Below, piece after piece: positions 35,116 to 47,300 of a stretch of DNA of 64,000 nucleotides (the stretch's first letter is position 1; every line of letters begins with the position of its first letter). Where the stretch lies: the NCBI GenBank assembly GCA_013398955.1, contig VWPU01009501.1, positions 388,501 to 452,500 on the forward strand, given 5' to 3'. The translations under genes were made by a program, and so were the position numbers. The notes below the pieces were generated by a model that saw only the letters and a list, made by a program, of their open reading frames with translations, ran no database searches and was not told where the DNA came from. This DNA is from Callaeas wilsoni. Taxonomy: Eukaryota > Chordata > Aves > Passeriformes > Callaeidae.

Positions 35116-38100
35116 AGCTCTCTATCAAACAGCGTAAAAATAGCACTGGACCCTGTCAGAGAGAAAATAATACCTTCTGTGTAAGCCTCAGTGTATTAAA
35201 CTGTAGTCCTGTTCAAGTTACTTCTGCTAGAACTTAAGCAGCCGAAAGGATAAAAGCATGCAGTCAATATACTGCCAAATCATCTCCCTGCTCTGGCTCG
35301 GCATCCTTGCTAAAGCAAAAAGTGTTTATCTCTCCCTAAAAGCACTGTCTGCCCTTCATGAAAAATTCTGCTCTTGCCAATCATGTACAATTATGTGTTA
35401 GAGCTTATTTTAATTTTCACCTACAAACCTATACTCTTCCACTTGTTTTCTCTTAAGATATTTAAGAGATTTGACCTGGTATATGACTGAAACTGTTTGC
35501 TTGTTTGCTTGTTTTGTCATTTAATGCTTCTATTGGTGTTTTTGTTCAGAGGTTTTCCTCCTCTCCCCAGAGTCATTTGCTGGAGGAGATGCTGTGCTGT
35601 GCAGTGAGTGTTTTCAGATTTCTTCTACCATCTTACCATCTCTTATTTTGCCTCATCAGAATCACGAGGACTTAACACAGTGACTTTTTTGTAAAATGTA
35701 CTGAATACCAAGGTTGGCATGAGCTTAAACAAGCACTAGTTGTGGAGTGCTTTGCTGCCAAGTGAGGCGTTTGCCCTCCTTTTGGGAAGGCTGTGGGGCA
35801 GAAGGGCAGCCAGCCAGGCCAGCCTTGCACACACCTCGAGGGCTGCCTTCCAGTTCCCCAGGTGAGCTCCAGAACCAAGTTTAGCCTCACGCCTTTCTGT
35901 AGACTCCCCAGTAGCCCCTTCTTTGGCCTTTGGCTCCCACAGCCACCCCAGGGGAGGGGAGGCGACCGTGGCTGTAGTCCAGCCTGCTGTCAGGAGGAGA
36001 GCTGGGGGTGGGTTTCATAATGGTGTGGAAAGCCTCGGTAACGAGCTATTGTGTGGGAGGGTTGAATTTCACCCACAGAACATATACGGTGAGAGAAATT
36101 GGTAATTGCATCAGAATATGCGGAATTGCACTGTGCTGCTTTCTGAGGTACCACCAGAATCCCTGTTAAATTTATAAATACAGTGCACATGCAAAGTGTA
36201 GAGCTGAGCAAATAATTCACAATGAATAATTTATCTGACAAATTTAGCCTTTTTTCTGCTCATGAAATATCCATGAACAGATCTGTGATTTGTAACTGCA
36301 ACCTTTACAGTGCATTAGCATAGGGTTTTTTTAAATTTAATTTCCTTGTGTAGTTTGGTGTAAAAAAGTAATTCCCTGTTATTATTCATACTAGCATTTT
36401 AAATAGTCCAAAAGTAGACTTTGAAGTTCAGCCATCGACTAAGGGAAGGGGTGAAGGAGACAGGTGTTTTTACCTTGCTGCTGCTGCTGTTCATCCAGAA
36501 ACACTTTTTCTGTAGGCTACATTTACAAGGACACCTCACAACAATTTTTATTTTTGCAGCCTCTATATTTGGTGTAGAAAAACACAGAGCTGCCTCTTCT
36601 TTAATGGAAGAGAATATTCTGAGAAATAACATCCAAGGATGCAGAGATTTCAGGTAAAAACTGAGGTGAGAGGTCTTGGAAGGATGGGGCTGTACTCTCA
36701 CACTTTGTTAAGAACAATTCATATTTTGAGGGATTTGCCATCTATCTCTGTTGTAAGACATAGACTATATCCCTATTATATCCTGAAAATGGCATCCTTT
36801 TGGATGGGCTGAAAAATGGCCTCTGCATTGGCTGAAATAATGGAGAGAAATGAAATTCATCTTTCATAAGACCTTAGCAAACTTTGTAGCCCCATTTTCA
36901 GAACAAAATGTTTGTGGCTGAAAAATAGAAACTAAACCCCTTTGGTTTTCTGAGCGAAATGGTTTGAAAATGTAGCATTAATATACATGCTTTCTGAATA
37001 TTCTTACATGATTTTTTTTCCCATTATCTCTTCATCTTTCTAGTCTACTACTTCCTGTACAGTCAAACAAAATCATCACTATTTACTGTGGACTAAACTG
37101 TGAGGAGTTTAACCAGTTTCACTTAAGTTATCAATTGAATCTCTTTGCAGCTTTGTTACAAATAGAGGTAGGAATTTTTACTGTTGCTAACCTTAAAATT
37201 TACTGAATTCCTACTATGATTTCAAAATTTCCAAAATATTTTTAGCATAACCCATATTTTTTATTTGTGTATTTAAAGCTATAACCTCAGAGGTAATGCT
37301 TAAGAAATGGGCAGAAATATAAGAAAATTCTGTGGAGAAACTTTAATTAAGTGGGCCTACTGTAACCCAAATAATGTATTTGTTCTTCATTTGGCATATT
37401 TAAGGATAATACATATTTTGTGAGGCTTTCACAGGTTTAATATATAGCTCTGCTCAGAAGAACAGTTTTAACAATACCTATCTGGTCAATAATCTCCATA
37501 ATCTGCTTATTCTCTACATGCAGAATTAAATCTGTAGGCTTTGCTGGGGAAAAAGGTTTACTTCATCTTTTCTGACGGTATGTCAGAAAAGAAAGAGTCA
37601 GTTGGATTTTACCCATATGTTTTCTTCTCAGAACAATTTAGTAAATTCTAAGTGGTTCTATATCATTAGAAACCTACTGAGGGTGTTGAATACCTTCTAG
37701 AGCTGCCATTAAAAAAAGACCAAACTTGGTCCTCAGAAACACCATGCTCAGTGATGAGTGATACAGAGAGAACCCAGCTGGACTTTCAAAGCCAGGGTGA
37801 GTTTACACAACTGCTACTTCTTATAAATGGATCCACTGCCCATAGAAAGAATTGAGGTGTCATGAAAGTCCAGCATCTATTTATATATCTATAATAGCCC
37901 GCGACCACACATAATAAAAATGAGTAGTTCACTAATTCATTTTTTGGTATTACATAATAACAAAAAAAGTCTTTAGGAAGATTTCAAAGCAAATCCCACA
38001 GCAGTCAGCTGAAAGAAGGGATTTTGGCATTTCTCCATCCTGCAGATATTAAGACCATTTCGGATATAGGAAAAATAGGCATAAGATACTCTTCTTGCCT

Positions 38101-40539
38101 TCTTTACAAAGCTGTTTGAAGCAAAGCAAAACCCAAATGCTCTCAGTGAATGAAGTATTCATACAATCCCCCAAAATGTTGGTGTAGGTAGATTAGTATA
38201 TAATAAAAGTAGATGCTGTAGCAGGTTGTCTGGAATAATTCCAGATGTCAAGATCCATCCATTCTTGCATCCATCCAAATTCGTTGAAATCAGTGCTCAA
38301 CCTGAATGGACATCTCTGAGCAGATGTAGCCAAGGGCTGGTGAAGGGAAATCTAATTTGGCATCAGTGGAACCAGGATTTAGCTCATAGGGCAGACTGTG
38401 TCAAGTCTCTAGATGTGATTCTGACTTCAAGCCCTCAGCATCCCATTTGTACATGTCGTAGTTTTACAGCTCAGACTGGCATAAGATCAGGGAACAAAGT
38501 ATTTTCCAAGAGCCTCCATACTGGACATCTGTGTCGCTCTCACAGGAGTATAAATGCTTGTTTGTCTTCTAAGGAAAATGAAGTAAAGCCGAGCATCACA
38601 GGACATCCTGATGCAGAAAACTGAAGCACTCTATAGATCACCTCTATCTTTCCTTCAATTGCACTCAGATAGAGTATTTTGGTGAAGTACATCTCTCCAA
38701 CCCTCATGCAGACATAGAGACCAAAAATTTGCATAGATCCCAATCCCAAAGTTGTATTAGTATTATGGAAAGTATTATATTAGGTAATAATGAGTTGAGT
38801 AGTTTTTCCTTCTTTCACATGTAAATGGTTTTTACCCAGGGATGACAGACACATCCACACCTGAAAACATCTGGGTGGGCACTCCTTGATGTGCTTGTTC
38901 TAAAAGGAGGCTGTCTGAACCATCCTGGTGGAAAGTAAAATACTCTTTCTGCACATCATGCAGTGGGAGGGAGACTTGGGGGTTTACAACTTGCTGGAGA
39001 TGGAGCAATTAGAAAAGCAAAAACATGCAGAGAAGTGAAGACAGAGAAGTCACAGATGATCCTAGGGAGGAAAATAAGTTCTGTTTAAAACTTTTGCTAG
39101 TGAGATGATCATGTAATTTAGTAATGGGAGCTATTTCAAGTTATTTTAAGCCAGTGTTTCACTGGCAAATCAATGCATTTAAATTGATAACTCTTGAGAG
39201 CAGTACAAATTAGAGCTAAATACCTGTGCAACAGCAAGAATTTTGTTTGATTGTTTTTTCTTTCTAAAAGTTACAATATAATAATATATCAAGATAACAT
39301 AATTAGGTAGGAATCTGCAGAGCTTAAATACAGTCAGTTTTATAAAGAAGTGTGGAAGCTGTTACAAACAAATGAAAACATCACCCAGAAACATAGACTG
39401 AGGAGATGAAAACATGCAGGGAAAGAATAAGAAAGTGAGAATTCATCTTTCTTTCACAGATGATAACATCAGCACACCTATTATTAATAACATAATATGT
39501 AATCATGAATATCTATAAATTTCCTATAAATATTTAAGTATTTGTTCTATCTTACATTGTAATTAATTTCTGATATTGTCTTGATGCAGCTGGAAACAAG
39601 TTCTAAGGATAAACTCTCAAGATTTATACTTGTAAATATTAACTTTGAAGTTTAGTAATAAGCTCATCTATGGACATTATTCGTTATTTTACTTGGAACT
39701 GAGTGAAGATCAGAAAATAAGCATAGTGATGTATTATGCGTAGAACAAACTTTACGGGAAATTTTATTTTGGCATTAAAGAGTTTAGGGAAATTTGGAAT
39801 TGCTTTCTAGAAAACATTTCCTTTTTTTTTTCCCATCCAGTTTCTGAGTTTTATATTGAAATTGCAAAATGTGTTCATTTTCAAATATTCTACTGCATAA
39901 CTACAAATGGTGCCTTGAGCTTTCCCACTGCATATTTAGGTTTTGCCAAAACAAAACTCCGGTTTACATCCCCTTTTGCCAAATTAAGACCTTCATTTCC
40001 ATTTCACCAGAATTTAGGAAAAGGAGTTCAAATGTGAGGTCACTGAACAGTGATTTAGCCTTCTAAGTGATGTCTTAGTATTTTCAGAAAAGATTAAATT
40101 AATTCAGTTGTTTGAATTATATTTCAACATTTTAATTTTTTTAATATGATAAGTTTATAGAATGATAAGTTTTCTGTTGAAATGGAGAGCTATGCATTCT
40201 TGGGGTACAGCCCAATTCTGTTAGGAAAATGTGTTGCAATTGCTAAAGAATTGCAAGGAATGAATGATTCTCAGGAAATGAACAATGGAAAATATGGACA
40301 CGTTAATCAGTCTAGTTTTTCTTCCTCTTGCAAAAGAAAAAAAAAGAAAAGCAAGCATGCAAGCAAGGATCATACTCTCTCTGATATTAAAATCTATGGG
40401 AATTTGATGAGATAAAAGAAATGTTAAATGAACATTCTTCCTCTAAACAGACATGTCTAGAAAGGCAATTTTAGTAGTACAGCAGTGTAGCATTTTGTTT
40501 TTTCTGCAATAAAGCCATCAGATCAATAAAAAATTACGT

Positions 40540-40930
40540 AGCAGATTATTATTACACTGTGCTCACTATAGCTCTAATCGTAAATAATACAGCAGTTATC
40601 CTGGTTATATTAATTATAATTAGAATGCAGATAATGCAGACGGTCTTTTATTACTAGAGCCAAATCAATTTTCCAGTGTTATTCAATGCAAGGTCACACA
40701 AAGTTGTTGAAGCTCTTAGACTTCTTATGAAATGACCTGCATATGTAAGAGAGGGTTTGGCTCAGCTGTGTAAGACACATTGACTGGGAAGTGCATTGAA
40801 ATAATTACAGCCATGAACTCTTGCCTATAATGGCAGAATTTCATTTTATAAAGTAAGCATAGCTGTAATCCAGGCTCCTTTATGGTGGGAAGCCTCATAA
40901 ATCTTTCAGAGAAGACCAAGCCTTTCTCTT
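40540..40930. promoter_or_regulatory. Candidate regulatory block with homeodomain and nuclear-receptor motifs
   Basis: The block holds TAATCGTAAATAATAC, a palindromic TTAATTATAATTAGA cluster near 40610-40623, and GCAAGGTCA at 40688-40696. The last matches the extended ERR/NR5A-type half-site TCAAGGTCA at eight of nine positions. Sequence complexity is high and free of simple repeats over nearly 400 bp. There is no promoter or exon nearby. The call rests on motif content alone and could be chance. Confidence 0.25.
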
Positions 40931-43900
40931 ATTTGTAAAGCAGAAATCAAAATGAATTGGTCTCAGTTGTTATTCTTTCCATCTGTACTGTTGTGCTAAA
41001 CATACTGAATGTGTTTATGTTGTGTATCAGTACAGAAAAAAAAAATTAAAATAAGAAAATACTTAATGGAGACATTTCTTTATTTTAACATAGGCTGTTT
41101 TAAAGTTCATTTGTTTGGGCTCTGGCTCTCCTGGATTGCTTAAAGCTTTTATCATCTTTCAGGATTGCATTGGCTTAATGTATTTGTCTTCTATCTCTCA
41201 TGGCTTCAGTTTAACTCAGAATCACAGAGGAACTGATATGCTTAAAATGTGCCTGTCTGTCCTGTAACTGATGAGCAGATTAGTAGGACACTGCCAGATA
41301 ATCATCTCTGAGATGCATTGGATTCATATGCGTAAATGACACATGGCAGAGAGGGGGAAAGATCGAGGAAAGTGTCTTTCAGTTGTGTGCTTTTCTGCTT
41401 TTTTAAAGCATGTGTGCAGATGGCCATTAGATATGCTCTATGGTGGATTCTTGCAGTTTGGAATTTACTTTTCCTCTTTTTGTTCTGTGTGGTATGTATC
41501 GAAGTGCTTCCACAGAAACAAAGCAGCCAGTAGTAAACAGAGCGGAGGCTGCAAGTACGAGCTAGTTAGTGAGAGGCACAGTGCTAGGAACAATGTGAAG
41601 AATAAAGGGATGGTTGCCATTTGCTTGCTCACTTACTTTGTTTTGCTTTGCTTTGTTACTCAATAGAACATATGCTAGAGGAAAAAAGGATAGCCCTCCA
41701 GTGAAAAAAAAAAAAAGTGCATTTATTTGAAGAATTGGTGATACTTAAATCTTTAATATTTCTCTCCAAATTGTGCTCTCAGATTTGCTTTTAAATCAGC
41801 AGGAGTTTGGCATGTGTATGGGAGCATAGCTGTCCAGGCAATCTCCTACATGCCCACATGTGTTTAGTCTTACATCTGGCCTCTAAGTAATACCTTCAAT
41901 CAGTAGTGTGATGGCATTTAAAAAAGGGTCTCTGATCACTTTTTGTTTTTTTTAGCTTGTCATAAATCCTATTATCAGCAGTACCTGAGCTTGAGGAATT
42001 CAGTCATTTGAATCAAAATGCTTCTTCTGACAATAACCAAGGAAGGAGACAAAGCCATTTGGCAAGCAAATGAATCTTAAGTACACACACTGGAAATGTT
42101 TATACTTTGTTCTAGATAAATGTAGGCTGCATTTTGATAGTATATCAGTATTCAGCTTATAGAATGTGAATGGGATTTATGTGTGAGAGGAAATGTGAGA
42201 GAAATAGAGGAAGGGGTGTTAAGGAAAACTTGGTATAAATGGACTTTGAGGCTTTACTCAAATTCAGGAGATACGCACTTTCAAATCAAATTATTCCAAA
42301 TTAAAAAAAAAAAAATTCTCTTCAGAGATACTTTTGTGACATATATGATGTTATACGTGTGATACTTCTCATGGAGCCTCCAGTTTTGTGTGACTTGATT
42401 TAATCTTATCAAGAAATAATTTGATTTCTTGGAGCCCCACTTGCCTCTTTATTTTGATGGCAGTAATTTAATCAGGATTTTCCATAAGCCTCCCATTCTC
42501 TGCAAACACATTGCTGGGTTTGATTGGTTGGTTTGGTGTTTTAATTATAATAATGTATTAGTATTTACAGGTTCAGGGCATTGCACCCTAAGCTTGAGAT
42601 GCAAAACAGAGCAAGGAAATATTGGGGAAAAATTGATTTTAGTTTATCAGTTTCATTTCACTGAAGTAAATGTTCCATTTTAACTGTTTAAAGAGCACAG
42701 CATCCTTTTCCTCCTTTTCACCTAAATTGTTTGGTTTCATACAAAGGAAGAAAACTCACACATTTGAAAAGTTCACGTTAAATCCAAGCAGTACAAAGGT
42801 ATACTATATGATTGCTTAGTGTACAACTTTTTCTTTTCTTTGCGTAAAAAATTCTGAGGTTCATGGTATATATTCTTGTGAAGGGTTTTTTTTAAGGCAC
42901 TCTATCTCAGAGGTAGCATGTGTATCAGGGGAGGCAGGGATTGCTATGGTAAGTACCCCTGCTTCAAATAATAGGATTTGGGAATTATTTTCAGTCCAAA
43001 ACATAAGGGAAAAAAATGTCTAAAAGTGACCTTGTCGTCTGAATTAACTTCCATGAGATTCCACTTTAAAATGATATGCCCAGTATTATCATTTTACTGC
43101 CAAAAACTGGGAACACTTCCAAATTTTGACTTAGAAATTATTGTACTTCCAACTGAAAAAAAAAAAGAAGCTTTTTGAAGTACTTCTTTTTGTTGAATAC
43201 TGTAATAGATGGCTCTGTAAAATCCTGAGTAAATGGCCAAGACCGCAAGTTCGAGCTGCCCCCAAGGCAGTCTTATCTTACACACAGGCTTTTAGAAGAT
43301 TTTTGTTTTGTTCTTGAATGTGTGTAGTTTATGTGTTTCATCAGAAGATGCCTGGTTTTTTGCCTGACTCTACACCCCCATGTCAATACCACTCAGGTTC
43401 ACAAGGGGAGTTAGCCGCGGGATTTGTCCTGTGCTGAAGAAAAAAGATTATCTTTCCTGTAGGGTGGGGGGAAGCGCATTGTGCACATCTCTAAAGTAAA
43501 GACTGCGGGAAAAATGAAGAGGGCATAACTTTTTAATATACAATAGCATTCCTAAGTTAATATAGCATGCTGGAATGTAGTGGAACATTTTATTATTCGG
43601 CAATCGTTTTTCTTTACATCTTGTAAATAAAATGTTCCTTGTCTTAACGGGCATTCGGCAACAGCAGGGTAGGTTTCTAATCAGCCACACAAACCACTGC
43701 TCTAAGTGCACTTGATAGTGTCTCCAGCAAATAGCTTTAGAAAATATCCTTCGCAGTGTACGTACCCTCATGTGAGGATTACCTGCAATGATATGATACA
43801 TCCTCATACATTCAGGCAGCCTCGTGTGCCTCTGCTCTATCCTGGCTTTCACTGTCACTGTTTCCGAAATGGCCTTTCTGCCTCCTGATCACAACATGAA

Positions 43901-44090
43901 GCAAAAAAGTGCCATCTGGACACTGCATGCTAAAAAGTCAGAGATCTGTACACTGTATTATGCCCAAAAGGACATTTTCTTGTCAGTTAAGCTGCCATGT
44001 ACTTTAGTCTGTCACTGATAACTAACAAAATTACAGTATGGTAATTTTAATTGGAAGCTATCCATTTTCATCCCTCAGGTTTTTCTTTTA

Positions 44091-44368
44091 TTCCCCGTGG
44101 CAATCTCCTCGTGCAGCAGGCTGCCCGGCCGCGGTGCCCAGCTGCCAGGGTGCTGCGCTGCCGCCGCTGCCTGGCATCTCCACTGGAGCCACCGGCCCAA
44201 GCTCAGCCCCGTGTGTCCTTTTCCTAATTCCTTAATTCTGCTGCTTTTTTACTCACCTGGAGTCCCACAAAGCCACTTGACAATTAAGGTTATAGAGCAA
44301 AAGAGGCAGCATCAGACTGCTGGATGTCGGAAAGATACTGATACGGGCCAGGGAGGGGGAACACCGGG
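44091..44368. promoter_or_regulatory. Small CpG-rich block followed by a G-quadruplex motif
   Basis: Ten CpG dinucleotides fall between 44096 and 44211 in an otherwise CpG-poor region, with GGCCGCGG and GCCGCCGC cores. At 44345-44368 the plus strand has G-runs of 3, 3, 5 and 3 with loops CCA, A and AACACC, a canonical G-quadruplex motif. The block is too short for a standard CpG island and has no recognisable exon. It may be a small unmethylated regulatory element or an old GC-rich insertion. Confidence 0.4.
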
Positions 44369-47300
44369 TTAGATGGAGAAGGTGAACATTTCCCTGTTGG
44401 AAAGCTGTAAGTAAGAATATTTAGGACATCAGTGTTGTCGTTACTGGGGAGGCAGAGAGGGAGTGAGAGCCTCTCACCAGAAATAAGAACAGCATCCATG
44501 ACTGCAGGAGTACAGAGGAGGGGTAGCTTGCTTTTAGAGGGCAAAAACCAGGGTAAGGACAGGAAAGTGGAAAGTAAAAAAAGATGAAAAAGGAATCAAA
44601 CTCATGGGATATGAAAGACTGTATTTTCATTTTAATGTATACATAAAGATTGATGTTGTTTTGCTTATATTTATTTGTCTGTTTGTTATCTGAGTGGTGC
44701 ATGGTGCAGGGAATTTTACTGTTTTTTCCTTTTATCTGGATGACTCAGAAAAGTAAAAAATGCAGCCTGTAATATTGGCTTATGGCCTGGCAGAGTAGAA
44801 GGGGGTGCAAGCCAAACTCCCAGTCACCTGAATCTCCTTGCAGAGGAGAATCGAGTATACATTTCAAACTTGGAAATAAATTCAGCGTATGAATGCACCA
44901 AAATAGAATAAATCTGCATATGGACTTAGATATACAAATAGCAATTGAGCATATCTTTAAAGAGAATTTGGGTCTCTACAGAATTAGTGCCAGATTAAAA
45001 ACATAACATGCATTTTTCAAGTTACAATTCTGTGGCCAATACCATTTTGTGTAAAATAAAGTGCTGTTGTCCATTTTCAGAGCATCTTGAATTGTTATAG
45101 TCTTAACACCAAGTTAGTTGGTGCACTACCAGCTGGATTTTTATAAAGTTTTTAATGACAAGATAAATACATATATTCTAAATTTAAGAGACTGACAGTT
45201 CTTATCATCTTAAAAATTATCTATAAATATACCAAAACCAGAAAATGTGAAAACAAGCATCATTATCACTTTAGTCTAAAAATTGGGCCGAAATTGTGAC
45301 TGCAAGAACAGCATGGGAAAAACAGAATGGCATGGGATGTGAGTGCCCCATAGACTGGGCACTAAAGTTATCCTTCTGTATTTGCAGTGGGTTATGTCGG
45401 AGGTCTTTTTCCTCAGCAAAAGTTAATGTTTTGTCTAAACATCAGAAAAATACAAAAATTTAAAAGCACAAAATGAGCAAGGTCAAAATTCATCTGCCCA
45501 ATGTGCAGCTAAATTTATGAAAACAAGTTATTTGTAGTTGTAGTTTTATTTTTTTATAATTTTGCTAGATTCAGTTATCTTGCTCCAATATGGAAAACCA
45601 CTAAACAAGGCATTTGATCTTGTTCTTTAATAGGAGAATGCTAATGGTGAGTCCAGTTCAGTATTCTCTCTGGATTATGGTTTGTGATTTTTTAAGAAAA
45701 AATGTGTCTGTAGGAGGTTTCAAAAACAGCAGAAAGTACTGCATGAGAAAGATCCAGACAATGCATCAGCTGAGAAAAATCCATGCAGAGAAGTGGAAAT
45801 TATGCAATGTTTTTCTCCTGAAGGACCACAGCTGTATTTCTCTGCAGAAGAAGAAAGTCTTTTAAGCTGTAACGTTGATCATCAGTATCCCACATGGATC
45901 TCTGGCAGGGTAGCTTTCAAACAGTTGTGCTGGCAGTATTTCCTTTCGTAGCTGCTTCCTGAAGAAGCCTTGCTGAGGAGAAAGAGGTGCTGAAAAGGTT
46001 AATGGGAAGCCCTGATAAATCTGCAGAGACTGCCTCTATCATTAGAATCTCTTACACATATCAAAATGATAGCCTACACCTACGGAAAAAAAAAGAGAGG
46101 CTTTGAGTTTTATGTAGTCGTTATGACAGCAAGGCAGTTCCCAGTTCCAGCTCAGAGTGCTGGTGGGCTTTCTGTGAGGGGGGTGCTGAGGTGCCTGGGT
46201 GCCTGGGCAGGAGCAGGGTACCTCCATGCCCTGGTGCCACTGCCAGCCGGAGCATCTGCTGCTGAAGTGCATGCAGAGGTGGCACGGCAGTCCCCAACTT
46301 CCCTTCCACAAGACAAAGAAAGATTTGGGTTGCAAAAGATCAGATTCTTACATTGGGGCCAAATCTTACAAAAAATGCATCTGAACAGCGGCTCCGTGCA
46401 GACACTCCCTGTGCAGCTCCCCTGCTGCCTGGCTCATCCTCGGGCACGGTCCATTGTCAAGTATCTCCAGCCTGAATCACTAAAGGCAGTCTTCCAGTGC
46501 CTGTCTCCAAGATCCTCTGCCCCAAAAGAAGGAGGTTTTTTATCACAGTGATATTTTCCTGACAAACTTACAAAAGACATGTTTAATTTTTTTTCTAACA
46601 ATGCCTTGCTATCTGTGTTTATTTTAGCCTAGTCACAGTCCTGTTACAACTTTTTTATCAGACCTTGAAAACTGAGTAGAAAAGTAGATTGCTGCCTTTT
46701 CCTTCCACTTTTGGAAAGCTGGAATCCAATCTAACTCAAAACATAAAATATACTTTTGTTACCACAAGATTGCAGCAGAGGTTAGTAGCAATGTGCATTT
46801 TATAGTATATTTTCTCTGAAGGGAGAGTTCATACTACAGCTATTCATACTATATAGTGTGTGAATTCAGGACAAAAATGAATTTATTTTCCTTTTTTCCA
46901 TTCATCAGAGATGAACACTAAATGCAAAGTTCAAATTCAGATAAAAATTTCTCTGTGTCTGGATCTAGTGTTTTTGGCTGATTCTTTTACAGCTCACAGG
47001 ATAGCCCTCACCATAATTGAAAAGTCCATGTTTCATTACATGTGAGAAGTATAAATGGGCACATGCTTTCTTAGGAGGTGGGTGTCTTTATGATAGTAGT
47101 AATAGTACTTATAATACTATAGTAAATTTATGATATCTTCTGTTAATTTGGCTAGCTTAGATTTAGTGACTTGCAGTCTGGGTCATAAAAATGTGTAACC
47201 ATTGTTTAGATAATTTTTTTACTATATTTCTTAACCACTGAAATACTGTCCTGGAAGTCTGTGTAACAGTTCTGTATTTGTACAGTGATTTCACCTTAAA

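Larger units (their letters stand above)
32081..44090. other. Gene-free stretch
   Basis: No convincing exon or RNA gene. It contains the foldback at 33.8 kb, the polypyrimidine tract at 34.3 kb, an inverted repeat at 35.06 kb and a possible regulatory block at 40.5-40.9 kb, each listed separately. The 132-codon plus frame at 38226-38624 and the 136-codon minus frame at 43448-43858 have no recognisable domain or splice context. Confidence 0.6.

Noticed and set aside
38226..38624. 132-codon plus-strand open frame
   Set aside because: No recognisable motif, no splice sites, and codon content looks random.
43448..43858. 136-codon minus-strand open frame
   Set aside because: Cys- and Arg-rich mixture without domain pattern; overlapped by plus frames.
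46066..46551. 161-codon plus-strand open frame
   Set aside because: It overlaps two minus frames in a locally less AT-rich patch where stops are rarer, and has no recognisable domain, promoter or splice context.
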